Source: Candidatus Nitrosotenuis sp. (GTDB lineage Archaea; Thermoproteota; Nitrososphaeria; Nitrososphaerales; Nitrosopumilaceae). Taken from it: 47,400 nt of DNA. Location of the stretch: NCBI GenBank assembly GCA_004322465.1, contig SCVO01000054.1, positions 1 through 47,400 on the forward strand, given 5' to 3'. The notes beneath the pieces are model-generated. The model ran no database searches and was not told the DNA's origin. It was given only the letters and a program-made list of their open reading frames with translations. This document shows, one piece after another, positions 24,150 to 32,832 of the stretch; position 1 is the first letter of the stretch; the number at the start of each line of letters is the position of its first letter. The position numbers and the translations under genes are program-made.

Positions 24150-24953
24150 TTATGGATTGATTTGCGGTTCTACAACATGTAACGACACAGCGTGATCATC
24201 CAACAGTACTCCCACTCCTATTGATGTATCCTTTATGCGGACTATAATTTTGTCAAGATCTTTCTTATCAAGATCATATTTTTCAGCCAGTACTGATTTT
24301 ACTTTTTGTTCAACATCTGAAATTTCATTTAATGTGGAAGGTAGTGTCACATCAAGTAATTTTCTAAATGAATCCTTTGGAATTTTGCCCGAATAGTCTT
24401 GAATTATATAAAATGAGATTTTTTCCTGTGCTATTTCATGCGGAAGTGTGGACAACGCATTTGCCGTATAGAACACTTGGACATCAAGCAGATTTGACGC
24501 ATCCTGGGAATAGTCAGATATGATTTGCTCGTTATTAAATCCGCGTAGCGAGTCAACTGGTACTTTAATTATGACAAATCCTTCAACAATTTCCTTTGCG
24601 GTTATTCCAAAGACATCTTTTATGTTTCTACACGTTATGTTAGTTGATTTTTCTGCGTCAAGTGTCTTTAAAATTGCATTGGACGAAGGTCCGTCATTTA
24701 TTACTGCATTCCAAAGAATGCCGATTTCATAGTTTTTCTTGTTAAGTATGCTAATTGCAGTGTCATAATGGCCAGGTCTTAGAGGACCATTATCGTCAGG
24801 TATTGAACCGCAAACATACTTTGCAGCATATGTTATGTCTTGAATGTTTGGTTTTGAGATAGTCATGTTTTGACCAAATGCAACATCAGTTATTTGTAAA
24901 ACTGTAAAAAATGAAAGCATCGTCAAAATAATAAAAAGTTTATTCACATTCAT
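24150..24953 (-). CDS. Secreted protein of unknown function
   Basis: A 267-residue protein with a clear signal peptide (LFIILTMLSFFTVLQITDVAFG). The mature part has only two cysteines (Cys48 in AAKYVCGSIPDD and Cys108 in NITCRNIKDVFG), a likely disulfide, and reads as mixed alpha/beta. The KYVCGSIPDDNGPLRPGHYDT stretch looks characteristic but I do not recognise the family. No membrane anchor at the C-terminus. Monocistronic, divergent from the CFI-box protein gene, about 100 bases between them. Confidence 0.65.
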   Translation of the reverse strand: MNVNKLFIILTMLSFFTVLQITDVAFGQNMTISKPNIQDITYAAKYVCGSIPDDNGPLRPGHYDTAISILNKKNYEIGILWNAVINDGPSSNAILKTLDAEKSTNITCRNIKDVFGITAKEIVEGFVIIKVPVDSLRGFNNEQIISDYSQDASNLLDVQVFYTANALSTLPHEIAQEKISFYIIQDYSGKIPKDSFRKLLDVTLPSTLNEISDVEQKVKSVLAEKYDLDKKDLDKIIVRIKDTSIGVGVLLDDHAVSLHVVEPQINP

Positions 24954-25050
24954 TTTATCATGTTATGAATAATCAATCATTATAATGTTAGGATTGTATA
25001 AAATGAGATTTTGAGTAAGTTATTAATACAATCATGAATGATTTTAACTA

Positions 25051-25851
25051 ATGAAGTATTTTGTTGTGTTGCTTATGCTACCTGTTTTAGTTTTACCCGT
25101 ATTTGCAGATCAGTTTCAAGCACCGACGGATAAGGGAACATTACTCGTATCAATATCTACGGAACCGACAAAGCCAGTACTCGGTGATCTGACAAAATTA
25201 AAAATTAATTTCATAAATCCAAAAACCAATGCAATTCAGGAACACGTTGACTACAAGGTAACAGTAACAAAGGACGGAACTCCAGTCTTTGGTCCAATAC
25301 CGCTAACTCATACTTCAGAAGGCGCAGTAACAATTCCAGTAGAATTCAAGGAGAATGGAGAACACAAGATAACGGTCGATATTGAGGGGCTGTTATTCCA
25401 ACAGATACCGCCAGAAACGGTAACTTTTACTGAAATGATTGGCGACGCTTCAATTCAGGCTCCATCCGATAAGAAGGTCGGATCATGCATAATTGCGACT
25501 GCCGCGTTTGGAACTGAGCTTGCGCCACAGGTTCAGCTACTCAGGGAAGTAAGAGACAATGTATTGTTTAATACAAATTCCGGAACAAGTTTCATGAGCG
25601 CATTCAACGCATTGTATTATTCGTTTAGTCCTACAGTTGCAGATTTGGAACGCCAGAGCCCGATTTTCAAAGAAACCGTAAAGCTATCAATAACGCCAAT
25701 GCTGTCTACACTGTCAATACTGAACTATGTCCATATCAATTCTGAATCAGAGATGCTAGGGTATGGAGTTGCAATCATTCTACTAAATGTTGGAATGTAT
25801 TTTGTTGCTCCAGCCATAATAATATCAAAAATACGAAGTTTTAGAAAATAA
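25051..25851 (+). CDS. Surface protein with CFI-box C-terminal domain
   Basis: A 266-residue exported protein: signal peptide (about 1-19, VLVLPVFA|D), a beta-sandwich module of about 110 residues (GTLLVSISTEPTKPVLGDLTK), then the motif SCIIATAAFGTELAPQVQLL, the CFI-box type C-terminal domain (usually CFIATAAYG) found in sorted or membrane-attached archaeal and bacterial proteins, followed by a helix and a final hydrophobic segment (VAIILLNVGMYFVAPAIII). The beta module resembles the second domain of the next gene's product. Likely cell-surface; precise role unknown. Confidence 0.75.
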   Translation: MKYFVVLLMLPVLVLPVFADQFQAPTDKGTLLVSISTEPTKPVLGDLTKLKINFINPKTNAIQEHVDYKVTVTKDGTPVFGPIPLTHTSEGAVTIPVEFKENGEHKITVDIEGLLFQQIPPETVTFTEMIGDASIQAPSDKKVGSCIIATAAFGTELAPQVQLLREVRDNVLFNTNSGTSFMSAFNALYYSFSPTVADLERQSPIFKETVKLSITPMLSTLSILNYVHINSESEMLGYGVAIILLNVGMYFVAPAIIISKIRSFRK

Positions 25852-25912
25852 TTCGTGTTTTGTTAGTAATTTGGATAAGGATTTTTATTGGTCTGCAATC
25901 AGATCAAGTCCA

Positions 25913-26758
25913 ATGAAGACAATAGCCATAGGCTCACTCTTCGTAATAGTCGCAATGGTCGCAATTGCTCCATCAGCATTTGCAGATCATATGACAGCTG
26001 AAGTAAGCATTCCAGCTGGTTCTTCTACAGAAGGCTGTGAAAAGACCAACGAGTGTTTTACTCCAAGTGAAGTAACTGTTGATGTTGGTAGCGAAGTCAC
26101 ATGGACAAATGATGATTCTGCTGCGCATACTGTCACCAGTGGCGATATCGAAGGCGGCCCAGATGGAAAATTTAACAGTGACCTTTTCCTTGCCGGAAAG
26201 AAGTTCTCGCACAAATTTGATGAAGCTGGAGAATTTCCATACTTCTGTCAAGTTCACCCATGGATGAAAGGAACAGTAATTGTTCAAGCTCATGCAGACG
26301 GTGGGCATGATGAAGGAGAAGGTTCTGCGATGACAATGACGGCAGACGGATCAGTAAATGTCAAAGTGAGTTCTGCAAAACCAACAGCTGATGAAGAATT
26401 GACTCTAGATGTCGAATTCACAGATTCTGATGGAAAGGCAATAAGTCACGTTAACTATGACATTACTGCAATGCAAGATGGAACGGAAGTTCTTACCATG
26501 TCAGGCGAACATACCCACACAGGTAATGCAAGCTACAAGACTTCAAAACTAAGCTCTGACAGTCCAGTAGATGTCCAGATCAAAATTCTAGGAATTGGAC
26601 TTCCAGACGACCAAGCAAACTGGATATCTCCAAAGGATGAAACCGTGTCAGTCCAAGTTGTACCGGAATTTGGTCAAGTTGCCATGATGATTCTGGCAGT
26701 TGCCATAGTAAGCATTGTTGTTGTCACTGCAAGATCTAAAGTAATTCCAAGACTTTAG
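25913..26758 (+). CDS. Cupredoxin (plastocyanin-like) PEFG-CTERM surface protein
   Basis: A 281-residue exported copper protein. After the signal peptide (to about residue 25, PSAFA|D) comes a blue-copper domain with ligands in AAHTVTSG (His) and FPYFCQVHPWMKG (Cys, His, Met), a complete type 1 site. A second beta module (about 140-240) resembles those of neighbouring surface proteins. The C-terminus VVPEFGQVAMMILAVAIVSI is a PEFG-CTERM archaeosortase signal with basic tail. The ORF track begins at 25871; the ATG at 25913 is preferred because a TTTTTATT TATA-like box lies about 25 bases upstream. Likely an electron carrier on the cell surface. Confidence 0.88.
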   Translation: MKTIAIGSLFVIVAMVAIAPSAFADHMTAEVSIPAGSSTEGCEKTNECFTPSEVTVDVGSEVTWTNDDSAAHTVTSGDIEGGPDGKFNSDLFLAGKKFSHKFDEAGEFPYFCQVHPWMKGTVIVQAHADGGHDEGEGSAMTMTADGSVNVKVSSAKPTADEELTLDVEFTDSDGKAISHVNYDITAMQDGTEVLTMSGEHTHTGNASYKTSKLSSDSPVDVQIKILGIGLPDDQANWISPKDETVSVQVVPEFGQVAMMILAVAIVSIVVVTARSKVIPRL

Positions 26759-26763
26759 AATTC

Positions 26764-27408
26764 TTATTTTCTTTTTATCATTGCAATTACTGCAAGTATT
26801 ACGCCTGCTGCTCCAAGTGCCAAACCAAGAACCCCAAAGTCATACGCCTTTGAAAGATCAATGTTAGTTCCGCCTGCAATGTTTCCTATTTTTGATTTGA
26901 TTTCTGTGACATCCTTTTGGAGAGATGACATGGCATTCTTTAATGCACCAACATCTTGACCTGAAGAAGATCCTGAAGGAGGAAATGCAAGAACGTCAGT
27001 ACTTTCCACATCTTCAATTGGAATTTCCTGATTCACCGGTACTCCATTTAGTGTTCCTTTAAGCTCAACCAAAAGGGAGCCAGTCTTGGTCGGGATAATT
27101 TTTGCATAATAATTTCCAGGCTTTACATCAGATAGTACATCCAGTGTCTTTGTAACGCTGCCTGATTTCACGGTAGCTTCCAAGTCCTTGAATGAATTTG
27201 TTACCGGAGTTTGGATTCCATTTCCGTCATCTTGGTTAAATTCAAAGGTTATCGCATTTTGAATTCCAACAAGCGGCGGTTCCTCTTTCCACCCTATTTC
27301 AATCTTATATTGTTCTGCAGTGATTGTCGTGTGCGCATATGCAGAATAAAATCCAAATCCTAAGAGAAATATGAACAATGCCGCAAAATGATTTTTCACA
27401 ATAATCAA
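26764..27408 (-). CDS. Membrane-anchored secreted protein, YtkA/FixH-like
   Basis: A 214-residue protein with an N-terminal signal (LFIFLLGFGFYSAYAH), one Ig-like beta domain (about 28-135; KIEIGWKEEPPLVGIQNAITF and PGNYYAKIIPTKTGSLLVEL, the style of YtkA-like domains linked to copper proteins), a short coiled coil (NAMSSLQKDVTEIKSKIGN) and a C-terminal transmembrane helix with basic end (IKRK). It is divergent from the CopC-CopD fusion gene and shares its promoter region, suggesting a role in copper handling; this is inference from context. Confidence 0.65.
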   Translation of the reverse strand: MIIVKNHFAALFIFLLGFGFYSAYAHTTITAEQYKIEIGWKEEPPLVGIQNAITFEFNQDDGNGIQTPVTNSFKDLEATVKSGSVTKTLDVLSDVKPGNYYAKIIPTKTGSLLVELKGTLNGVPVNQEIPIEDVESTDVLAFPPSGSSSGQDVGALKNAMSSLQKDVTEIKSKIGNIAGGTNIDLSKAYDFGVLGLALGAAGVILAVIAMIKRK

Positions 27409-27442
27409 TAGTCCAAATCATGTTATTATCTTTATGCAAGAG

Positions 27443-27464
27443 TGGTAGAACTACCAAAGTGGTA
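27443..27464. promoter_or_regulatory. Three-half-site TGGTA/TACCA operator-like element
   Basis: Half-sites TGGTA (27443-27447), TACCA (27452-27456) and TGGTA (27460-27464) form two overlapping dyads (TGGTAG-AA-CTACCA and TACCA-AAG-TGGTA). The element lies between two divergent copper-region genes and just before a GTTTAAATT TATA-like box whose distance to the TTG at 27502 fits a leaderless start. Same architecture as 9-31. Confidence 0.55.
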
Positions 27465-27501
27465 ATTTGTTTAAATTAGCAAAAGCACCATCAGAAGTAA
27501 A

Positions 27502-30255
27502 TTGAAAAAATTTCTAATCGTTCCATTTTTCATTATAATGTCCAGCATACCTCTTGCATACGCACATCCATTCATTGTAAATTCAGATCCAAGTCAATCT
27601 TCAAGTGTCTCAACTGGAATTAATCAAATTGTAATTCATTATTCAGAAACAGTGGAAATTGAATTTAGTGCAATCAAAGTATTAGACAGTAGTGGAAATC
27701 AGATAGACAATAAGGATACAAAATATGTCGGTAACGAATCTACACTTGAAGTTACCACTCCTCCACTAAAAGACGGGATCTATACTGTCACAAGCAAAGT
27801 TCTTTCCAAAGTTGATGGACATCTAGTGGATGAAGCATTTGTCTTTGGTGTTGGTAATGTGTCTGTTCCTCCTCCAAAACCGCGTGACATAACGGACTCG
27901 ATATACTTTCCAGAGGCAGGAGCAAGGCTACCAGGACTAATAGGGCAAGTCGTAGTACTTGGATCTGTAATATCTTCTATTGTGATATGGGGCGCAATGC
28001 GGAAAAAGAACCTCATAAAGGAAAACCTTTCAGAATTACAGAAATTCTACCAGTCCAAGTTTTCTTCTGTTACCGGAATTGGCCTATTCCTGGTTTTTGC
28101 ATCAAACATTTTGATGCTTGTCGTGCAAACATTACGCCTTCAAACATCTGCCTCTGCAGTATTGCAGACATCATTTGGCTCAGTATGGATAATCAGGATG
28201 GCAATAACAGTAGTTTTACTTGCAGTGTGGTTCTTGATGGAAAATAGATCAAATGTTTCAAACAAAAAACAAGGTTTGCTACTAGGATTGTCTTTGATAC
28301 TGATTGGCACTACGACAATAATCGGCCATGGGGCTGCAAGCGAAAAACTTTCTGCAATCACAATTGATTACATACACAATCTGATTGCATCAGTGTGGAT
28401 TGGCGGTGTGATCTTTTTTGGGTTTATTTTGCTCCCCACTCTATCAAAATTAGATAGCAGAAAGAAAGAACTAATCACGTTATTAGCCATTCCGAGATTT
28501 TCATCAATGATAATTATTTCACTTGGAATATTGGTAATCACGGGACCGACACTTTTGTGGTTGTTGGAAGATGACGTTACGCTGCTTACTCAGTCTTCGT
28601 ATGGGTTTTTGATAATGGGAAAAATAGGAGTAGCTTCCATCATGGCAGCAATTGGAGGATATAATCAGTTCAAAATACAAAAGTCTGCAGAAAGGGACAT
28701 CAAATCAAATACAGTTAATGTTCACAGAAAGCTTGGCAGGTCACTAAAAACAGAGGTAGTGCTTGGCGTGATTTTGCTTAGCCTAGTTGCACTGCTGACT
28801 AACTCATCACTGCCTACCAGTCAAGCTCAGCAAACACAAGTACAACAGATTACAAACGGTTTTCAGACGTCAGAGTTTTCTGAAAATGCGAGGTTTGACA
28901 TCAATATTGATCCATTCACAAGCGGTTCCAATACAATCGTCATATCTGTTTTCGATTCTGGTGGAAACCTCCTGCCAGATATCGATAGCCTCAAAGTAAA
29001 GGTTTCAAATCCTCAAAGAAATATTGCTCCAATTGACATTTCAATAAGCAAAGTATCAGATAACAAAAATGAATATCATGGCAGTCTAACGTTTGGCTTC
29101 TCAGGAAACTGGAATGTCGAGATAGAGGCAAAAAGAAAAGATCATGTAAATGAAAGCGTTAGATTTTCAGTGGTAGTAAAGCCTCACATATCTGAGCTAA
29201 AAACGCAGATAGTTGAATACGACATACCAGTAAAGGGAGCAGGACTGCTTTATCCTACATATGACGGCAATGACACTATTTGGATTAGTGATTCATCACA
29301 GCCCCGTCTGTGGAAATTTTCCATAGAGAATAAGCAGTTCAAATCATATACATTCGAGGGAGGCAAGACCACAGTATTTCTAAAAATAGCGTCTGACGGA
29401 CTGGTGTGGTTTACTGACACGCCTGACTCCAAAATAGGATACTTTGATCCAACAACAGAAAAATTCCAGATAGTTTCACTTCCAACAAAATCAATTCCAA
29501 TTGCTTTGGAGACAGATCTTGGCGGAAATATCTGGATTGCACTAGTAGACCAGAACATGCTGCTAAAATATGATCCTGTGACTAGCAAATTTGAAGAACA
29601 TAAAATTCCTACCAATCCATCAGGACCTGCAGCACTTGCACAAGATGCAAATGGGAATATTTGGTTTGCCGAGGCACAGGGTGGAAAAATTGGTGTAATT
29701 GAACCACAGAGTGGAAAGATCAGAGAGTTTGCTCCAGATGGGCTCTTAGGCGAACCATTCGCATTGTTCATCGATTCAGAACAGAACGTCTGGACGTCGG
29801 AACATGTAGGTTTGAACATAGTTAAATTCAATCCATTGCTTGAGACATTTGAAAAAACTCATGTAATTGATCCGCAGGCTGCACCTTTTGGCATGACAGC
29901 AGACAAATTTGGTAACATTTGGCTTGCACAACATACCGTGGACAAATTAGGGGTATACGATCCTACCAGGAGTGAGTTTTCAGAAGTAAGTATTCCCACA
30001 AAAACATCATTTACACAGTTCGTAACTTCAGACAAGGACGGCAATGTCTGGTTTGTTGAGCAGCGCGGAAACAAATTAGGAAGCGTAGTAATCTCCGAGG
30101 CTCCAAGCCAAAGAATTACTCAGGAGCAACCAATGATAAATCTCAGATATTCTGAGCTTGTGTCACCACTTATGATGGCGGGAATAATCGCAACATCGCT
30201 GTTTTTTGTAAAAAGCGTACGTGACAAAAGAAGGCTGGATTCGCTAATCGAATAG
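27502..30255 (+). CDS. CopC-CopD copper protein fused to a Vgb-like beta-propeller
   Basis: A 917-residue membrane protein. After the signal peptide (AYA|HPFIV) the mature N-terminal His and the later DGHLVDEAFVFGVG His fit the CopC copper site. Residues about 135-440 contain eight or so transmembrane helices of CopD type (HNLIASVWIGGVIFFGF). A beta-sandwich of about 110 residues follows, then a six-bladed propeller with repeats such as GNIWFAEAQGGKIGVIEP and GNIWLAQHTVDKLGVYDP, like streptogramin lyase, and a final transmembrane helix. Start codon is TTG. It probably takes up or senses copper, essential for the copper-rich electron chain of ammonia oxidisers. The propeller's role is unknown. 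Confidence 0.85.
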   Translation: MKKFLIVPFFIIMSSIPLAYAHPFIVNSDPSQSSSVSTGINQIVIHYSETVEIEFSAIKVLDSSGNQIDNKDTKYVGNESTLEVTTPPLKDGIYTVTSKVLSKVDGHLVDEAFVFGVGNVSVPPPKPRDITDSIYFPEAGARLPGLIGQVVVLGSVISSIVIWGAMRKKNLIKENLSELQKFYQSKFSSVTGIGLFLVFASNILMLVVQTLRLQTSASAVLQTSFGSVWIIRMAITVVLLAVWFLMENRSNVSNKKQGLLLGLSLILIGTTTIIGHGAASEKLSAITIDYIHNLIASVWIGGVIFFGFILLPTLSKLDSRKKELITLLAIPRFSSMIIISLGILVITGPTLLWLLEDDVTLLTQSSYGFLIMGKIGVASIMAAIGGYNQFKIQKSAERDIKSNTVNVHRKLGRSLKTEVVLGVILLSLVALLTNSSLPTSQAQQTQVQQITNGFQTSEFSENARFDINIDPFTSGSNTIVISVFDSGGNLLPDIDSLKVKVSNPQRNIAPIDISISKVSDNKNEYHGSLTFGFSGNWNVEIEAKRKDHVNESVRFSVVVKPHISELKTQIVEYDIPVKGAGLLYPTYDGNDTIWISDSSQPRLWKFSIENKQFKSYTFEGGKTTVFLKIASDGLVWFTDTPDSKIGYFDPTTEKFQIVSLPTKSIPIALETDLGGNIWIALVDQNMLLKYDPVTSKFEEHKIPTNPSGPAALAQDANGNIWFAEAQGGKIGVIEPQSGKIREFAPDGLLGEPFALFIDSEQNVWTSEHVGLNIVKFNPLLETFEKTHVIDPQAAPFGMTADKFGNIWLAQHTVDKLGVYDPTRSEFSEVSIPTKTSFTQFVTSDKDGNVWFVEQRGNKLGSVVISEAPSQRITQEQPMINLRYSELVSPLMMAGIIATSLFFVKSVRDKRRLDSLIE

Positions 30256-30326
30256 ACGCCAGAAATTAGTTTGTTCTTTTCGAACGACATTGCGGTATTA
30301 TCCCACTTTTTCATTAGTTTACGTGT

Positions 30327-31994
30327 ATGCCAAGCAGTGGTCCTAATGAGCCAAAAAAAGGTGCAGGTTACTTTGCAAGTCGACTAAAAGAAAAAGGCGT
30401 TGAGCAACAAGAAGTTCCAAAGGAGTCAACAATACAAGCTGATGCAGATGTTCCAAAATATGGCCAGATATTTGAGGAAAGTAGCAAGTCAATTGCTTCA
30501 ATGGCAGGAGACATGAACGAGACTGCAAAACTTGTCTCATCTATGAAAGATGGACTTGAAAGAGTCAGCAAGGCTGTTAATTTGATAGATATTGGCAATC
30601 CATTATGCGATCCGTTTGGTTCTTGCAGCTACAATGGAGTTGACTTTGCGGCTAAACCAACTAATTCTGACAGCTTAACTCTAGATGAACGAGGTGCGTC
30701 AATGCACGGATCAGAAAAAAGTATTGAGCAATCAAGCGATAATGAATGTGCTGAAATAGGAGATGAAGTATCAGAATATACAACTGACATATCAAGTCTA
30801 AAATTTGACGCTGACTCCATAAAGGACGAACTACAGGAATTCAAAGACAGCATGAAACAAAAAGAGACAGAACTTGTTGAATTTAGAACAAAACTGAATA
30901 ATGCCAGGTTATATGCAAAGGAATTTGCAGGTGTAGGTTTTGCAGACAGAGAATTGGATAATGAAGTAAATCAGTCTAATAATCAGCAGGCACACAATAC
31001 AGAATTCGATGCCATAACTTCTAGTCAATCAATGAATATTGATTCGATACAAGATGATCAAGATCCAAGTAGACTATCAGAAATACGACAAGAGATCAAG
31101 GAAGAAGAAAAAAAATTGTTTGAAATAAGGTGGAAAACAAAAAAAATTGAATCCGAGTACGAGGATAAAAGAGCTGCAAAGGAAGAGCTTGAGGATGTAA
31201 GAGATGAAGTTAGCGAATTGGAAGAAAGAAGAGATCGTCTAAGAGATCAGGTTAAAAAATTAGAAAACCAAAACAAAGAGCCAAGGCAAGAACTAAGAGA
31301 TTTAGAACAAAAAATAGAACAGGCAAAAAAAGAATATGAGGATAAAAGAGCTGCAAAGGAAGAGCTTGAGGATGTAAGAGCAATTCTGGATTATCTAAAG
31401 TTAGACAGAGATGCCTTCAAATCCGATTTGGAGGAATTAAGAGCCAAGATCAAAAAAGCTGAATCCGAGTACGAGGATAAAAGAGCTGCAAAGGAAGAGC
31501 TTGAGGATGTAAGACTTTCGGTCTCCATGTTAAGGGCGGAAAAAGAAACACTTGCAACAAATCTCGAAGAATTACGCTCAAAGATCAAAAAAGCTGAATC
31601 CGAGTACGAGGATAAAAGAGCTGCAAAGGAAGAGCTTGGTGAATTTAATGCTGCTTTAACCCATCTAAAATTAGAAAAGGAGTTATTGACAACAGAACTA
31701 AGCGATTTAAAAATAAGAGTAAAAAAGACAGAATTAGAATATACGGAAAAAAAAGTAGCGAATGAAAGTTTGGCAGAGGTAAGAGAAGTTTTGACATACT
31801 TAAAGCCGGAAAGGGACTCTCTAAAGATTGAATTGAACCATTTGCGAATCAAGATAGAAAAACTCGAGGAGAATTATGATGAGATAAACTCTAGGAAAAG
31901 AGAAATTCAGATGGAGTATGATGATTTGAAATACAGATTCAAAAAGCTTGAATCTGAATACGAGGATAAAAAAAATTCATTTAGGCTTCACTAG
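30327..31994 (+). CDS. Cytoplasmic coiled-coil repeat protein
   Basis: A 555-residue acidic protein without signal peptide or membrane span. Residues 1-240 are low-complexity with short helices; from about 245 to the end it is one long coiled coil built of 45-residue units beginning EYEDKRAAKEELEDVR. Three exact spacings of 135 bases separate the later units, the first interval being 177 bases. I do not recognise the family; structural or cytoskeletal-like function is plausible. Its stop overlaps the convergent transporter gene stop by four bases. Confidence 0.75.
   Translation: MPSSGPNEPKKGAGYFASRLKEKGVEQQEVPKESTIQADADVPKYGQIFEESSKSIASMAGDMNETAKLVSSMKDGLERVSKAVNLIDIGNPLCDPFGSCSYNGVDFAAKPTNSDSLTLDERGASMHGSEKSIEQSSDNECAEIGDEVSEYTTDISSLKFDADSIKDELQEFKDSMKQKETELVEFRTKLNNARLYAKEFAGVGFADRELDNEVNQSNNQQAHNTEFDAITSSQSMNIDSIQDDQDPSRLSEIRQEIKEEEKKLFEIRWKTKKIESEYEDKRAAKEELEDVRDEVSELEERRDRLRDQVKKLENQNKEPRQELRDLEQKIEQAKKEYEDKRAAKEELEDVRAILDYLKLDRDAFKSDLEELRAKIKKAESEYEDKRAAKEELEDVRLSVSMLRAEKETLATNLEELRSKIKKAESEYEDKRAAKEELGEFNAALTHLKLEKELLTTELSDLKIRVKKTELEYTEKKVANESLAEVREVLTYLKPERDSLKIELNHLRIKIEKLEENYDEINSRKREIQMEYDDLKYRFKKLESEYEDKKNSFRLH
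31151..31860 (+). repeat. Array of 45-residue coiled-coil units (135-bp period)
   Basis: The DNA string GAGGATAAAAGAGCTGCAAA recurs with starts at about 31161, 31338, 31473 and 31608; a fifth unit (EYTEKKVANESLAEVREVL) begins 45 residues later and is diverged, and a sixth starts near 31870. Copies are almost identical over 35-45 bases, including synonymous positions. Confidence 0.85.
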
Positions 31995-32830
31995 ATAGTT
32001 TTTTGTATATCTTGGGACTTTCCTATGACATTAACATATTTGAAGACAAGTGTACCAACTAGCATAGCTACAGATATCATTACAATCATTCCTGATGGTG
32101 CCAAATCAAGATAATATGATAAAATTATTCCACTGACAACGGAGATAACTGACATTGATATTGAGAGCATTACTGTTTTTTTGAATCCTTTCCCAAACAT
32201 GATTGCAGTAATGTTTGGCAGTACAATTAATGCAGATATGAGCAAAATTCCAACTAAACGCATAGACGTGATTACAGTAATACTTGCTAGCACTACAAAA
32301 ATGTAATTCAGCTTGTCCGTGTTTATTCCGCTTACTTTGGCCTGTTCTTCATCAAATGTCATATGTAGTAATTGCTTTCGTAATGCAACAAGTGTTGCAA
32401 CTATACCGCTGCTTATTCCAAGTATGAGCAATGTATCCTCAAAACTGATCAACAGGATGCTGCCAAAAAGAAAGCTGAACAGATCAACTTTGAATCCACC
32501 AGTTGCACTAATTAGCAACACTCCAATTCCAAGGCCAGATACCAAAAGCACAGCAATTGCGGCATCACCGGAAATCTTGGTGCTTTTTCTTAGCCTCGTT
32601 ATGCCTAATGCGCCCAAGACGGATACAATAAACGCAGTCCATAATGGATAGATTCCAGTAAACAAGCCAAGTGAAATTCCTCCAAATGCCATGTGAGAAA
32701 GTGCATCGCCAAAAAGAGAATAACGTCTCAAGACTAGAAACATTCCCATCAGAGAACAAATTATCGCAATTGCTACTCCAGCTACTAGTCCCTTTTGAAT
32801 GAAACTATAACCTAGAATTTCAAGAGTCAT
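31991..32830 (-). CDS. Metal ABC transporter permease (ZnuB/TroC type)
   Basis: A 279-residue integral membrane protein with about eight or nine helices, matching the ABC-3 permease family for zinc or manganese import: GVAIAIICSLMGMFLVLRRYSLFGDALSHMAFGGISLG at the N-terminus and MRLVGILLISALIVLPNITA in the second half are diagnostic. It starts two bases after the ATPase stop, so both are translated from one message. The substrate-binding lipoprotein usually encoded with such systems is not adjacent. Metal specificity cannot be told from the permease; context suggests zinc or nickel. Confidence 0.92.
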   Translation of the reverse strand: MTLEILGYSFIQKGLVAGVAIAIICSLMGMFLVLRRYSLFGDALSHMAFGGISLGLFTGIYPLWTAFIVSVLGALGITRLRKSTKISGDAAIAVLLVSGLGIGVLLISATGGFKVDLFSFLFGSILLISFEDTLLILGISSGIVATLVALRKQLLHMTFDEEQAKVSGINTDKLNYIFVVLASITVITSMRLVGILLISALIVLPNITAIMFGKGFKKTVMLSISMSVISVVSGIILSYYLDLAPSGMIVMISVAMLVGTLVFKYVNVIGKSQDIQKTI

Positions 32831-32832
32831 TT

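Noticed and set aside
29250-29831. 193-residue minus-strand ORF
   Set aside because: Antisense to the propeller of the CopC-CopD fusion; serine/proline-rich shadow without family resemblance.
31151-31860. Regularly spaced repeats that might suggest a CRISPR array
   Set aside because: The 135-bp period, open reading frame through all copies and coiled-coil translation show a coding repeat; spacers are not unique 30-40-mers.
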